A DNA stretch of 64,000 nucleotides from Chitinophaga agrisoli (GCF_008386695.1 NZ_VUOC01000001.1:966347-1030346), one strand, 5' to 3'; positions 1 through 8,970 are shown, numbered from the stretch's first letter. Notes: a model not told the origin generated them from the sequence alone. Numbers and translations are program-made.

Positions 1-2
1 AC

Positions 3-47
3 AGCAAGGGCGGTACTAAAGAAGTGAAGGTTACTGTGAATCCGTGA
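3..47 (+). CDS. C-terminal end of an unidentified protein (partial)
   Basis: An open frame enters from the left edge and stops at TGA 45-47, giving 14 residues ending in VKVTVNP. The alternating hydrophobic pattern would suit a final beta strand. A strong hairpin follows directly, as expected after a gene end. Too little is visible to name it. Confidence 0.4.
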   Translation, partial: SKGGTKEVKVTVNP

Positions 48-54
48 TGCAAAA

Positions 55-86
55 AAAGCCGGCAGCTGATGATGGCTGCCGGCTTT
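55..86. terminator. Rho-independent bidirectional terminator
   Basis: A perfect 12-bp stem (55-66 with 75-86) with an 8-nt loop, preceded by an A-run and ending in a short T-run. It sits between the partial gene at the left edge and the convergent gene ending at 105, so it can serve both. Confidence 0.8.
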
Positions 87-104
87 AATTATTTTATCGG
101 CTAT

Positions 105-989
105 TTATTTTCCTGCTACCGGCACCCGGAACATTTCTACACATTTCCTATCCTGCAGGGTTACGTATACTGTTTTCTTGTCCTTACCGCCAAATACCAG
201 GTTACTGCATTGTTTGCCTTTTAAAGGCACCTCGCGCTGCAGCTTACCATCCGGAGAAAGGATAGCGATAACGCCTTTACCCCAGCGGGCTGCATAGAGG
301 TTACCGGCTTTATCGCATTTCATGCCATCAAAACCAAAATCCGGGAACTGGGCAAACAGCCGTTTGTTGTGCACATTACCGGCATCGTCCACATCGTATT
401 TCCAGATCTTGCGCTGTACGCTTTCGTTTATATAGAGGGTTTTTTCATCCGGGCTAAGCGCGATACCGTTGATGGTGCCCATATCCTTTTCCAGCAATAC
501 GGGTTTGCCGCCTTTATCAATACGCCAGAGCTGGCCGGTTTGCGCTTTCCAGTTGGGGTCTGATGCAAACAGCTGGTCTTTGCGGTTAATGCAAAGATCA
601 TTGGGTTGACTGAACTGTGCGGAGTGCATGTATACGCTTACTTTTTTAGTGCGCATATTTACTTCCAGCACATTATGGCCTATGAAATCCGGCAGGTACA
701 TATTGCCCTGGCTGTTAAACACTACGCTGTTGGCTACGCTGCTATCCGGCAGGGTAATGAATACCTGGCCGCTGCCATCTTTGGTATTGATCTTACCAAT
801 GGTGCCATCTTTCTGAAAGTTGACCACATACAGGTTACCCTCCTTATCAAAATTGGGCCCTTCGATGTTCTGGGAGAACATGTTCTCTGCTGTAAGGTCC
901 TGCGCCTGGTATAATGCCGCTTCTTTTTGCTGCGCGCTAACTGTGCCGCCCAGGAGGACAGCCGCCATCAAGCCTGTGAGTTTCTGCAT
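105..989 (-). CDS. SMP-30/gluconolactonase/LRE-like secreted protein
   Basis: 294 residues. The N-terminus is a typical signal peptide with cleavage after VSA (about residue 19). The rest shows the repeated blades of the SMP-30/gluconolactonase/LRE six-bladed propeller family: NSVVFNSQGNMYLPD, PNDLCINRKDQLFASDPNW and GFDGMKCDKAGNLYAARWG, each pairing a turn with an Asp or Asn likely to hold the metal. Family members hydrolyse lactones or related esters in the periplasm; the substrate cannot be read from the sequence. The ATG at 989 starts directly at the signal peptide. Transcription is away from the neighbouring nucleoid protein gene, with an 89-bp divergent spacer. Codon use looks like the rest of the window. 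Confidence 0.8.
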   Translation of the reverse strand: MQKLTGLMAAVLLGGTVSAQQKEAALYQAQDLTAENMFSQNIEGPNFDKEGNLYVVNFQKDGTIGKINTKDGSGQVFITLPDSSVANSVVFNSQGNMYLPDFIGHNVLEVNMRTKKVSVYMHSAQFSQPNDLCINRKDQLFASDPNWKAQTGQLWRIDKGGKPVLLEKDMGTINGIALSPDEKTLYINESVQRKIWKYDVDDAGNVHNKRLFAQFPDFGFDGMKCDKAGNLYAARWGKGVIAILSPDGKLQREVPLKGKQCSNLVFGGKDKKTVYVTLQDRKCVEMFRVPVAGK

Positions 990-1078
990 ATCTGTATTGG
1001 ATTATGGCGAATCTATAGCATTTTAGCTGCGGATACAATAATATTTATACGGGTGGCTTTTTTACTATTTTCGCATCT

Positions 1079-2131
1079 ATGATCCATGTTTCAGCATTCC
1101 AGGATTTAACGCACCTGGCTATCCATAAAGTAGGCAATTCTTCGCAGGATGAACCGTTGATCCTTTCGCAGGCGCCCCTGCCCCTGGAGGATGAGACCAT
1201 TGGCCAATTATTGCTGAATTATTTTATACAGCCGTTCACCAACAGCGCGGAGTATTTCCGGTTTTTCCACGAAGCGGACCTGCAGCTGAATGAGATATTC
1301 CAGTACTGCAAACGGATATTTGCGGACCAGGACAGTTTTTATGAGCAAACCGTGAACATTGCCAAACACTTATATAAACATTCCACCCACCCCAAGATAA
1401 AGGGCGGGGAGCTATATATCACCTATTTTGCCAAGTGTTTAACGGATGGGGAAGAAGCGCCGGCTATTGGCATCTTCAAATCTGAGAACCGGGATACTTA
1501 TCTGAAGGTATTCCTATCCAACGATAACTACCAGCTGAACTACGAAGATGGTATCAACATAAACAAACTGGATAAAGGCTGCCTGATATTTAATATTGAA
1601 GAAGGAGAGGGGTATAAGGTAAGCGTGGTGGACAGCATCAGCAAACAGAATGAGGCGGTGTACTGGAAAGACGCTTTCCTGCAGGTGCAGCGCCGGGAAG
1701 ACAGCTATCACCAGACGGAGACGGTGGTGAATATGTGCAAACTGTTCATACAGGAAAAGCTGCCTTCTGAATATGAAATGACCCGGGTAGACCAGGTGGA
1801 TCTGCTGAATAAATCTGCTGCTTATTTTAAGGAGAAGGAGCAGTTCCAGGTAGAGGAGTTTGCCAATGAGGTGCTGGGGCATCCGGATGCTATAGAATCC
1901 TTTAAGGAGTACAAGCAACATTTTGAACAGGAATACCGGCAGCAGGTACCGGATGAATTTGATATCTCTGCGCCGGCATTTAAGAAACAGCAGAAAGTAT
2001 TTAAGAGCGTGCTAAAGCTGGACCGGAACTTCCATGTATATATACATGGCGATCGCGAGATGATAGAGCGGGGGTATGATGAGGCTACGAATATGCATTA
2101 TTATAAGCTGCTGTTTGAGAATGAGAGTTAG
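1079..2131 (+). CDS. nucleoid-associated protein (NdpA/YejK family)
   Basis: 350 residues, similar along its whole length to the Bacteroidota nucleoid-associated proteins of the NdpA/YejK family (PF04245). Supporting traits are the N-terminal IHKVGN segment, the LLNYFIQPF and FFHEADLQLNEI blocks, and the C-terminal part with KVFKSVLKLDRNFHVYIHG. The E. coli relative binds the nucleoid, but the exact role in Bacteroidota is not established. No signal peptide or membrane segment is present, so it is cytosolic. The gene is monocistronic: divergent from the SMP-30 gene and closed by a strong hairpin at 2157-2192. The start ATG at 1079 gives the family N-terminus MIHVS. Confidence 0.85.
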   Translation: MIHVSAFQDLTHLAIHKVGNSSQDEPLILSQAPLPLEDETIGQLLLNYFIQPFTNSAEYFRFFHEADLQLNEIFQYCKRIFADQDSFYEQTVNIAKHLYKHSTHPKIKGGELYITYFAKCLTDGEEAPAIGIFKSENRDTYLKVFLSNDNYQLNYEDGININKLDKGCLIFNIEEGEGYKVSVVDSISKQNEAVYWKDAFLQVQRREDSYHQTETVVNMCKLFIQEKLPSEYEMTRVDQVDLLNKSAAYFKEKEQFQVEEFANEVLGHPDAIESFKEYKQHFEQEYRQQVPDEFDISAPAFKKQQKVFKSVLKLDRNFHVYIHGDREMIERGYDEATNMHYYKLLFENES

Positions 2132-2156
2132 GAGCGTTCTGATATGCCGCGAAAAG

Positions 2157-2192
2157 AAAAGGGCTGACCAAAATATGATGGTCAGCCCTTTT
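2157..2192. terminator. Bidirectional terminator between convergent genes
   Basis: A perfect 14-bp stem (2157-2170 with 2179-2192) flanked by A-run and T-run, placed between the ends of the nucleoid protein gene (2131) and ricT (2206). Symmetry lets it stop transcription from both sides. Confidence 0.85.
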
Positions 2193-2205
2193 TATGTGAA
2201 TAGTA

Positions 2206-3690
2206 TTATTTCTTTGTTTTATGCCTGGGCGGGCGGGGTTTCTGATCTCCCCTTGGTTCGCGTGGTTCCCTGGGCTCTCTTGGTTCCCGGTTGCCTTCTT
2301 TTGGTTCGCGGGGCGGTCTTTGCTCCTGGCGATCTGGGCGCGGGCCTTGTTTTTGTTCCGGCCGGTTGTGTTGTTGCTTTGGCTGCTGCTCCCGTTGCTG
2401 TTTCTGCTCCGGTTTCTGGTGCTGCTTCTGCTGTTCCTGCCGGTCGCCGCCGCCTTTTTTAGCCTGCTGCTGTTGTTGCTGTTGCTGCGGCTGTTTCTGG
2501 CCTTGTGCCTGCTGGCCCTGTTGGCCTTGCTGGCCTTGTTTCTGGTGGTGCTGCTGTTTCTGTTTTTCCTTATCCTTTTGCTTACGCTTATGGGAGGTTT
2601 TTTCCAGGGAGCGCAGGCTGATCTGGCCTACCACATCTGCAAAGCCAAGGTCTGTTTCTTTGGGTTTGGCCACCACTACTTCCACTGCCTTCAGCTCTTC
2701 CGGTTTAATACCCTGCTTGTTAAGCTGGCGTATTTCCTTTACACGGCTGATGGTGAGCGGATATTGTTTGTTACTGGTATCGTAACTATACCACATGAGG
2801 TTTTTGAAGATATCCCTTTTCTGAAGGGAAGCAACGCCTCCGGCGGTTTCAATAATATCTGCGTCTTCGGGGAAATCCTTGAGCGCATCCAGGTAAGTAT
2901 CCAGCTCGTAGTTGAGGCAGCATTTGAGGCGGCCGCATTGTCCGGATAATTTTGCCTGGTTGATAGAGAGGTTCTGATAACGGGCAGCAGTGGTATTTAC
3001 GCTTTTGAAGTCAGACAGCCAGGTAGAGCAGCAGAGCTCACGGCCGCAGCTGCCAATACCGCCTACTTTGCCGGCTTCCTGGCGGGCGCCTATCTGGCGC
3101 ATTTCCACCTTTACACGGAATTCCGACGCATAGATCTTGATGAGCTCCCGGAAATCGACCCGGTCATCTGCAGTATAGAAGAAGGTAGCTTTACGGCCAT
3201 CGGCCTGTATCTCTACTTCGGTCAGCTTCATTTCGAGCCCTATGTTACGGGCGAGGGCCCGGGCTTTTATGAGTGCTTCCTTTTCGCGGGCTTTGTTATC
3301 GTTCATCCGGTTCAGATCGTCGGCCGTGGGGCGGCGCAAAACTTTCTTTACTTCGGGGGTATCTTCTGCCCGTCTTTTCTTCATTTGCAGCTTTACTAAC
3401 TCTCCGGTGAGGCTTACGGTGCCTATATCAAAACCGCTGATGCCTTCCACGGTTACCATTTCGCCTTTTTCAAAGAGCTGTTTGGTAACATTCCGGAAAA
3501 AATCTTTACGACTACCGTTATTAAAGCTAACTTCTATAATATCAAATGGTGCTAAGCTGTCACCCAAGGGAATATTGGCCAGCCAATCAAATACATTAAG
3601 CCTGTTACATCCTCCGCTACTGCATCCTCCGTTGCTTTTGCATCCTGCTGGCTTCCCATCTGCACCCGTACCACATCCGGCACAAGCCAT
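2206..3690 (-). CDS. ricT: PSP1-domain protein, RicT/YaaT-type, with Gln-rich tail
   Basis: 494 residues. The N-terminus has eight Cys in the first 28 residues, ending in the SSGGC motif. The central part (about 30-350) is the PSP1 domain with its Cys signatures GRELCCSTWLSDF and CGRLKCCLNYELD. In Bacillus the RicT/YaaT protein works with RicA and RicF, carries Fe-S clusters and acts in RNA maturation and development; the role in Bacteroidota is inferred from family membership. From about residue 370 the protein runs into a roughly 120-residue low-complexity tail of Gln/Lys followed by Pro/Arg/Glu repeats (REP units). The gene lies 122 bp downstream of holB, the same order as holB-yaaT in Bacillus. 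No ricA or ricF is in the window. Confidence 0.85.
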   Translation of the reverse strand: MACAGCGTGADGKPAGCKSNGGCSSGGCNRLNVFDWLANIPLGDSLAPFDIIEVSFNNGSRKDFFRNVTKQLFEKGEMVTVEGISGFDIGTVSLTGELVKLQMKKRRAEDTPEVKKVLRRPTADDLNRMNDNKAREKEALIKARALARNIGLEMKLTEVEIQADGRKATFFYTADDRVDFRELIKIYASEFRVKVEMRQIGARQEAGKVGGIGSCGRELCCSTWLSDFKSVNTTAARYQNLSINQAKLSGQCGRLKCCLNYELDTYLDALKDFPEDADIIETAGGVASLQKRDIFKNLMWYSYDTSNKQYPLTISRVKEIRQLNKQGIKPEELKAVEVVVAKPKETDLGFADVVGQISLRSLEKTSHKRKQKDKEKQKQQHHQKQGQQGQQGQQAQGQKQPQQQQQQQQAKKGGGDRQEQQKQHQKPEQKQQREQQPKQQHNRPEQKQGPRPDRQEQRPPREPKEGNREPREPREPREPRGDQKPRPPRHKTKK

Positions 3691-3812
3691 ATTGTTCAGT
3701 TTAAGTTTAGTTTTAGTATAAATATCCAGTCCAGTCTTTCTGACCCTGTCCCATCAAATTACATATAATTTTTGATAGTATACAAATGACAGAAGTGACA
3801 AAGGTAACCAAT

Positions 3813-4952
3813 TTATACTACCGGCAGCGGCTTATTGCGGAAAATGTACTGCATACGGATAGAGAGGGCGTGAAAGAGGAGTTTGGCGTTGGCGTTGCGC
3901 TCTATATAATAACAGGCGTTATCGAGCAGCTCCATGATCTGTTCCATTTGCCGGAGGTTGATGAGTTTATTAAGTTTGGCGGCAAAGTCCATTTCCTCTT
4001 CGGAAAAGGCGAGTAACTGCTTATCTATGAACTGCATACGGAGGCTATGCTCCAGCAGGTTAATGAAATAGCGGAGGAACTGTTTCTGGTTTTCTCGCCC
4101 CATTTTGGTGCTGGCTATCTGCTCTATCCATTCCTGGAGGGCGGCGCGGTTGCCGGTAAAGATGCCATTGAGCCAGTTACGGAGCAGCTCATGATAGTCT
4201 GCCTCCGCATTCTGGAGCAGGTACATGGCCTCCCGGTAGTTGCCCATGGCAATGGTGGCTACCTGCCGGGCTTTGGCTGGTTCTGCCTTAGCCCGTTCTA
4301 CGAGGGCGTTTACCAGCACATCTTTAGGTAAGGGGTTTATTTTTACCAGGTGGGTGCGGGAGAGGATGGTGGCCAGGATCTGCTCCTGGTTCTCTGCCAC
4401 GAGGATAAAGAGGGTATTATCCGGCGGCTCCTCGATGAGCTTAAGCAGGCGGTTACCTTCGTTGCCCAGGTATTCCGGCATCCACATAAGCAGGATCTTA
4501 TACTGGCTTTCAAAGCTTTTGAGGCTTAGTTTGCGGATAATATCATGACATTCGTTAGCGGTGATATTACCCTGTTTATTTTCTGCCCCAATGAACTGCA
4601 GCCAGTCGTACGCATTGCCATAGGGATGCGTGCCGATGAACTCCCGCCACTCTGCCGCATAATCTGTGCTGATAGGTTTATCTCCCGGCTTGCGGGGAAT
4701 AACGGGGTAAGAAAAATGTATATCCGGGTGGATATACTGTTTTGCTTTTATACAGGAGGGGCATTTGCCGCAGGCGTCCTTTTCCTGTTTATCCTCGCAT
4801 ACCAGGTATTGGGCAAAAGCGAGGCCCAGGGGCAGGCCACCCGCGCCTTCCGGCGCCAGCAGGATCATAGCATGGCTAAGCCGGTTTTGCTGAACGGCCT
4901 GCACCAGTTGCTCCTGGATATACTCCTGCCCTATGACATTTGAGAAAAACAT
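3813..4952 (-). CDS. holB: DNA polymerase III subunit delta prime
   Basis: 379 residues from the ATG at 4952, which gives the family start MFFSNVIGQ; an upstream extension to 5003 would add 17 unlikely residues overlapping the next gene. The N-terminal AAA+ domain holds a degenerate Walker A (PEGAGGLPL at about 34-42, with no Lys), followed by the zinc site Cys52, Cys61, Cys64 and Cys67. Loss of the Walker A Lys is usual for delta prime subunits that do not hydrolyse ATP. It is the clamp-loader subunit that helps open the sliding clamp at the replication fork. Its position upstream of ricT is a widely conserved pairing. Confidence 0.9.
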   Translation of the reverse strand: MFFSNVIGQEYIQEQLVQAVQQNRLSHAMILLAPEGAGGLPLGLAFAQYLVCEDKQEKDACGKCPSCIKAKQYIHPDIHFSYPVIPRKPGDKPISTDYAAEWREFIGTHPYGNAYDWLQFIGAENKQGNITANECHDIIRKLSLKSFESQYKILLMWMPEYLGNEGNRLLKLIEEPPDNTLFILVAENQEQILATILSRTHLVKINPLPKDVLVNALVERAKAEPAKARQVATIAMGNYREAMYLLQNAEADYHELLRNWLNGIFTGNRAALQEWIEQIASTKMGRENQKQFLRYFINLLEHSLRMQFIDKQLLAFSEEEMDFAAKLNKLINLRQMEQIMELLDNACYYIERNANAKLLFHALSIRMQYIFRNKPLPVV

Positions 4953-4981
4953 GATCGATATGCGGAGTGCAAATATCTGAA

Positions 4982-5518
4982 TTATTTCAGGGAAACAAAG
5001 CAAACACCGGTAAAACTACCTTCGCCCACGAGTGTATGGCCATTGCTTTCGAAATAATAGCGGCCGCTCATGGTTTGGTTACGGATGTTCCATTCAGTGA
5101 TGGTGATGCTGGAACTGTCCGTATCTGCAAACTGGAAATTGTCGCCTGCTTTTATGCCGGCTACTACCAGGCCGCTGGTGATACCGGTAGCCTGTTTGGA
5201 ATAGGTGTATGTTCTTACAGGCATGGAATCATCCCAAAGGGTATTATCAGGATAAAGCCCGGTTTTAAGGTTGAAGATGATCTTTACGGAATCTGCGGCG
5301 GTTTCCAGGGTAATGTATTTAATACCCCCGGTATCAGAAGGTGTACGGAAGAACGTATTGTTGCTCACCTGCAGGGAATGATGGGTACTATCCTGGAGAG
5401 AGAGCTGCATGGTATAACCATTACAGCTAAAAGACGGGGTATTGTAGTCGCTTTTACATGCGCAAAAAACTCCCCAAATCAATGCTACTTTTACAAAAGG
5501 CAGCAGGTTATTGAACAT
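4982..5518 (-). CDS. hypothetical lipoprotein
   Basis: 178 residues with a hydrophobic N-terminus ending in a lipobox-like VFCAC (Cys21 is the likely lipid-bearing residue). The mature part is rich in Ser and Thr with alternating beta-strand patterns and ends in GEGSFTGVCFVSLK. The pattern suggests a small outer-membrane-anchored beta protein. I do not recognise the family. It lies 29 bp upstream of holB on the same strand, so it may share a transcript, although a functional link is not evident. Confidence 0.7.
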   Translation of the reverse strand: MFNNLLPFVKVALIWGVFCACKSDYNTPSFSCNGYTMQLSLQDSTHHSLQVSNNTFFRTPSDTGGIKYITLETAADSVKIIFNLKTGLYPDNTLWDDSMPVRTYTYSKQATGITSGLVVAGIKAGDNFQFADTDSSSITITEWNIRNQTMSGRYYFESNGHTLVGEGSFTGVCFVSLK

Positions 5519-5550
5519 ATATATACAGGTTGAAAATGTAAAACAGCGGG

Positions 5551-5594
5551 TTACTACACACCTGTCCTGATCATTTAAGACAAGTGTGTAGTAA
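5551..5594. repeat. 16-bp inverted repeat between gpx and lipoprotein gene
   Basis: Arms 5551-5566 and 5579-5594 are complementary over 16 bp with one mismatch (a G:U pair as RNA) around a 12-nt spacer. There is no T-run, so it is not a standard terminator. It could be a processing hairpin or an operator upstream of the lipoprotein gene at 5518. Confidence 0.6.
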
Positions 5595-5649
5595 AGTTAC
5601 TGTTACTATAAGCTGGCAATAGTTATGAGAGGGAGAGCGGGTGTTCACA

Positions 5650-6186
5650 TCAGTTATAATGCTTCTCGATAGCGGCGATCACTTCGTCAGAAAACGGCTG
5701 TGTTTTAGGAGCAAATACAGCAACGAGGTTACCTTTTTCATCTACCAGGTATTTCTGGAAGTTCCAGGTAACTTCTTCCGGCTGGAAGTTTTTGGCTTTG
5801 CTTTCTGCCAGCAGCCATTTGTATAACGGATGGATATCGTCTCCTTTCACAGAGATCTTGGCAGCCATAGGGAAGGTAACTGCATATTTTTTTGTGCAGA
5901 ATTCCTGGATCTCTTTATTGGTGCCTGGTTCCTGTGCATGGAAATTATTGGCGGGGAAGCCAATGATCACCAGTTTACCCTTGTATTTCTCATATAGTTT
6001 TTCGAGGTCGGCATACTGGGGGGTATTACCACATTGGGATGCGGTGTTTACGATCAGTATTTTCTTACCCTTATAGTCGGCAAGATTGATCTTTCCGCCG
6101 TCAATGGCATCTACCTTAAAATTGTACACCGAACCGGGGGCTGTTGTCATGAACAGTAACATAGAAATGAGCAGTGTCTTGAACAT
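5650..6186 (-). CDS. glutathione peroxidase family protein (Cys type, exported)
   Basis: 178 residues with an N-terminal signal peptide (about 1-19), then a thioredoxin-fold peroxidase. The catalytic set is visible: Cys52 in NTASQCGNTPQY, Gln in AQEPGT, and Trp-Asn in TWNFQKYL. Cys replaces the selenocysteine of animal enzymes. The second Cys common in the GFPCNQF block is Ala here (GFPANNF). It should reduce hydroperoxides outside the cytoplasm, with thioredoxin-like or other thiols as donors (inferred; bacterial members seldom use glutathione). It is the last gene before the inverted repeat at 5551-5594. Confidence 0.9.
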   Translation of the reverse strand: MFKTLLISMLLFMTTAPGSVYNFKVDAIDGGKINLADYKGKKILIVNTASQCGNTPQYADLEKLYEKYKGKLVIIGFPANNFHAQEPGTNKEIQEFCTKKYAVTFPMAAKISVKGDDIHPLYKWLLAESKAKNFQPEEVTWNFQKYLVDEKGNLVAVFAPKTQPFSDEVIAAIEKHYN

Positions 6187-6290
6187 AACTGAGTGTTTTT
6201 TAGTGCAAAGTAATCAGCTTTTTAGCTGTGGTGTAAAGTTAGCTATCCTCTAATAAAATAAGCAATTAATTATGCCGGCGGCAGGCGGGC

Positions 6291-6974
6291 TCAATCAGAG
6301 GTAAAGGCCAGGGAACATATGCTTACGGAGGCGCCGGCAGCTAACAGGGCGTGGCTGCAGGCCTCTGTAGTAGCGCCGGTGGTGATCACGTCATCAACCA
6401 ACAGCAGATGGCGGTTGTACAGGGTGGCGGCATCTTTTACCGTAAATGCGTCTGACACGTTCTCCCAGCGGGAGCTGCGGCCGCGGCGGGTCTGGGAGCC
6501 CGCGCGATGTTCCCTGTGCAGCACCTGGTCAAACACCGGCTTTTGCACAACGGCGGCAATGCCTGCAGCCAGCAGGGCCGCCTGGTTATAACCGCGGTGC
6601 TGTTCTTTAACTGTATTAAGCGGTACCGGTACGATACCTTCTATTTCGTGTAGCCATCCGCTTTCCAGCAGCATATGGCCCAGCCGGCGGCCCAGGTACA
6701 GGGCAATATCTTTACGGCGGCGGTATTTGAACCGGTGTATAAGTTGCTGGAGCATAGAGGTCTGTGTATAGTAATAACCGGCCATAGCATTACGTATGCC
6801 CACCCGGCCGGAGAACGCCCGCTCCACTGGATTATTGACATACCGCTGGAACCCGGTAACGGGCAGCCGGCGTACACAGCGCATACAGAGAATGTTTTCC
6901 CTGCGGGCAAGGTCCCGTTGGCAACCTTCGCAGAGATGCGGAAAAAAGAGCTGGACCAGGGATGTAAATAACAT
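6291..6974 (-). CDS. ComF family phosphoribosyltransferase-like protein
   Basis: 227 residues from the ATG at 6974; the TTG two codons upstream is less likely. The N-terminus has a four-Cys zinc site (Cys15, Cys18, Cys30, Cys33). The C-terminal half is a type I phosphoribosyltransferase fold with the PRPP loop LLLVDDVITTGAT. Family members support DNA uptake in naturally competent bacteria and are also present in species without known competence, so the local role is open. It follows radA on the same strand with a 90-bp gap; both are DNA-handling genes. Confidence 0.88.
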   Translation of the reverse strand: MLFTSLVQLFFPHLCEGCQRDLARRENILCMRCVRRLPVTGFQRYVNNPVERAFSGRVGIRNAMAGYYYTQTSMLQQLIHRFKYRRRKDIALYLGRRLGHMLLESGWLHEIEGIVPVPLNTVKEQHRGYNQAALLAAGIAAVVQKPVFDQVLHREHRAGSQTRRGRSSRWENVSDAFTVKDAATLYNRHLLLVDDVITTGATTEACSHALLAAGASVSICSLAFTSD

Positions 6975-7064
6975 GGACAAAGGTTGGTTGAGCGCGAAAG
7001 TATGGGAATAGCTATCATTCCCGCGTTAATCACTTGTAACTAACCTTTGGTGAGCAGCTAATTT

Positions 7065-8432
7065 TTAAAATAGTTGCCGGTATACTTCGTCCACCCGGCC
7101 TACGGGCACTACTTCGATATTGAATTTTGTGGTTTGTCCGCCTTTGTTGTAACGGGAGATGAAGATCTTATCAAAGCCCAGTTTTTCCGCTTCCGCAATA
7201 CGCTGTTCGATACGGTTTACCGCGCGGATCTCTCCGCTAAGCCCTACTTCGCCGGCAAAGCAGATCTTGCCGGTGATGGCTATATCTTCATAAGAAGAAA
7301 GCAGGGCGCATAACACGGCCAGGTCAATAGACGGATCTTCTACGCGTATGCCGCCGGCGAGGTTAAGGAATACATCCTTTACGCCAAAATGAAAGCCGCC
7401 GCGTTTTTCCAGTACGGCCAGCAGCAGCTGCAGCCTGCGCAGATCAAAACCGGTGGCGGTACGTTGCGGCGTGCCGTATACGGATTGGGTAACAAGCGCC
7501 TGCACTTCTACCAGCATGGGGCGCATGCCTTCCATAGTAGAGGCAATGGCCACGCCGCTTAACTCATCTTCGCGCTGCGAGATAAGGATCTCTGAGGGAT
7601 TGGTTACCTGGCGCAGGCCCTGGCCTGTCATTTCGTAAATGCCAAGTTCTGCGGTTGAGCCGAACCTGTTCTTTATAGTACGGAGGATGCGGTAGGAGTA
7701 GTGTTGGTCCCCTTCGAACTGCAGCACGGTATCCACCATATGTTCCAGGATCTTTGGGCCGGCAATGGCGCCATCTTTTGTGATGTGGCCAATGAGGAAC
7801 ACCGGGGTATGGGTTTCTTTAGCAAAGCGCTGCATTTCTGCAGCTGTTTCCCGGATCTGCGATACGCTGCCGGGGGCTGCTTCTATGAAGGGGGATTGCA
7901 GTGTTTGAATAGAGTCTATGACCACCAGCTGCGGCCTTAGTTTTTTTATCTCCTGGAAGATGGTTTGGGTAGATGTTTCTGTGAGCAGGAAGAACTGATC
8001 GTTTTTGATCTTTAACCTGTCTGCCCGCATTTTGATCTGTTGCGCGCTTTCTTCGCCGCTGATATACAGCGTGGTGATATGCGGCAGTTGTAAAGCGTTC
8101 TGGAGGAAGAGGGTAGACTTACCTATGCCTGGCTCACCGCCTACGAGCACGAGGGAACCGGCTACGATACCACCGCCCAGTACGCGGTTAAGCTCCCCAT
8201 CTGCGGTGACCAGGCGTTCTTCTTCCGCGCCGCTTACTTCTGCCAGGTTAATGATGTTATCTGAAGGGCCAAGCTCCTGTTGTTTCCAGTTATTGTTACG
8301 TAAGGGAATATCTTTCTGGATCTTTTCTTCTACAAAGGTGTTCCATTGTCCGCAACTTGGACATCTGCCGTTCCATTTAGCAGATTCATATCCGCATTGT
8401 TGACAAAAGAAGGCGGTTTTAATCTTACTCAT
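7065..8432 (-). CDS. radA: DNA repair protein RadA
   Basis: 455 residues, the usual family length. It has an N-terminal C4 zinc finger (Cys10, Cys13, Cys24, Cys27), a RecA-like ATPase with Walker A GGEPGIGKST (98-107), the RadA-specific KNRFG motif, and a C-terminal Lon-protease-like domain (about 285-455, LNLAGGIRVEDPSIDLAV). RadA drives branch migration of recombination intermediates. The start ATG at 8432 gives MSKIKTAFFCQQCG, as in relatives. comF lies downstream on the same strand. The upstream 560 bp contain hairpins reading in the same direction. Confidence 0.95.
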   Translation of the reverse strand: MSKIKTAFFCQQCGYESAKWNGRCPSCGQWNTFVEEKIQKDIPLRNNNWKQQELGPSDNIINLAEVSGAEEERLVTADGELNRVLGGGIVAGSLVLVGGEPGIGKSTLFLQNALQLPHITTLYISGEESAQQIKMRADRLKIKNDQFFLLTETSTQTIFQEIKKLRPQLVVIDSIQTLQSPFIEAAPGSVSQIRETAAEMQRFAKETHTPVFLIGHITKDGAIAGPKILEHMVDTVLQFEGDQHYSYRILRTIKNRFGSTAELGIYEMTGQGLRQVTNPSEILISQREDELSGVAIASTMEGMRPMLVEVQALVTQSVYGTPQRTATGFDLRRLQLLLAVLEKRGGFHFGVKDVFLNLAGGIRVEDPSIDLAVLCALLSSYEDIAITGKICFAGEVGLSGEIRAVNRIEQRIAEAEKLGFDKIFISRYNKGGQTTKFNIEVVPVGRVDEVYRQLF

Positions 8433-8504
8433 TGTCCAAAAGTATGAAATAGGAAGTTAGATAAGGCAGTTGAAAGGGGTGTTATAAAACCGGGTTAAAA
8501 GAGG

Positions 8505-8546
8505 TCTAAAAGAAAAAGAGCCAACAGAAGATTCCGTTGACTCTTT
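8505..8546 (-). terminator. Minus-strand terminator-like hairpin upstream of radA
   Basis: An 11-bp stem with one G:U pair (8515-8525 with 8536-8546), and on the minus strand the 3' side runs into a T-rich tract (about 8505-8515). There is no annotated gene upstream on that strand until beyond 18 kb, so it would end a short unknown transcript or act in the radA leader. Confidence 0.5.
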
Positions 8547-8962
8547 CTACTTACTAACCCATTAAATTCAGGTCTAAATTACTAAATGGGTTCAGAATAA
8601 AAAAGTTTATTTGATTGATGTGAATAACTTTTGACAAGTTTTCATAATGTGACAGATCGGCTCCCATCGCTCGTTTCAGGGCATTTTGAATTTAATATTA
8701 CTTGCATTACCCGGTCGTAAAATATTGATAAATAGGAGTGATGCCTAAGTATTTCACATATAAGAAAAACTTAATAATAAACTTTTTCTTTACTGACAAA
8801 TCGGCAAGTATAAAAAGGCGTTTTTCTATGACAATGCCATAATGACGGTATAAATTTCAGGACTGACAGGAAGGAGGAGGGGTTACGGCTGGGTTTTCTT
8901 AAGGAAATCTTAAATCGGGCTTAAGCGTAATTGCTGGACAAAGATTTGATGTAGGACTGTAG

Positions 8963-8970
8963 TAATTTTG
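8963..8970 (+). promoter_or_regulatory. -7 box of the zinc peptidase gene
   Basis: TAATTTTG matches the Bacteroidota -7 consensus TAnnTTTG, 24 nt before the ATG at 8995. No clear TTTG lies 19 nt upstream, so only half of the promoter is supported. Confidence 0.4.

Noticed and set aside
2221-2949. Plus-strand ORF of 242 aa opposite ricT
   Set aside because: It is the antisense image of the Gln-rich ricT tail, giving runs of Leu and Phe; ricT has clear PSP1 motifs on the minus strand.
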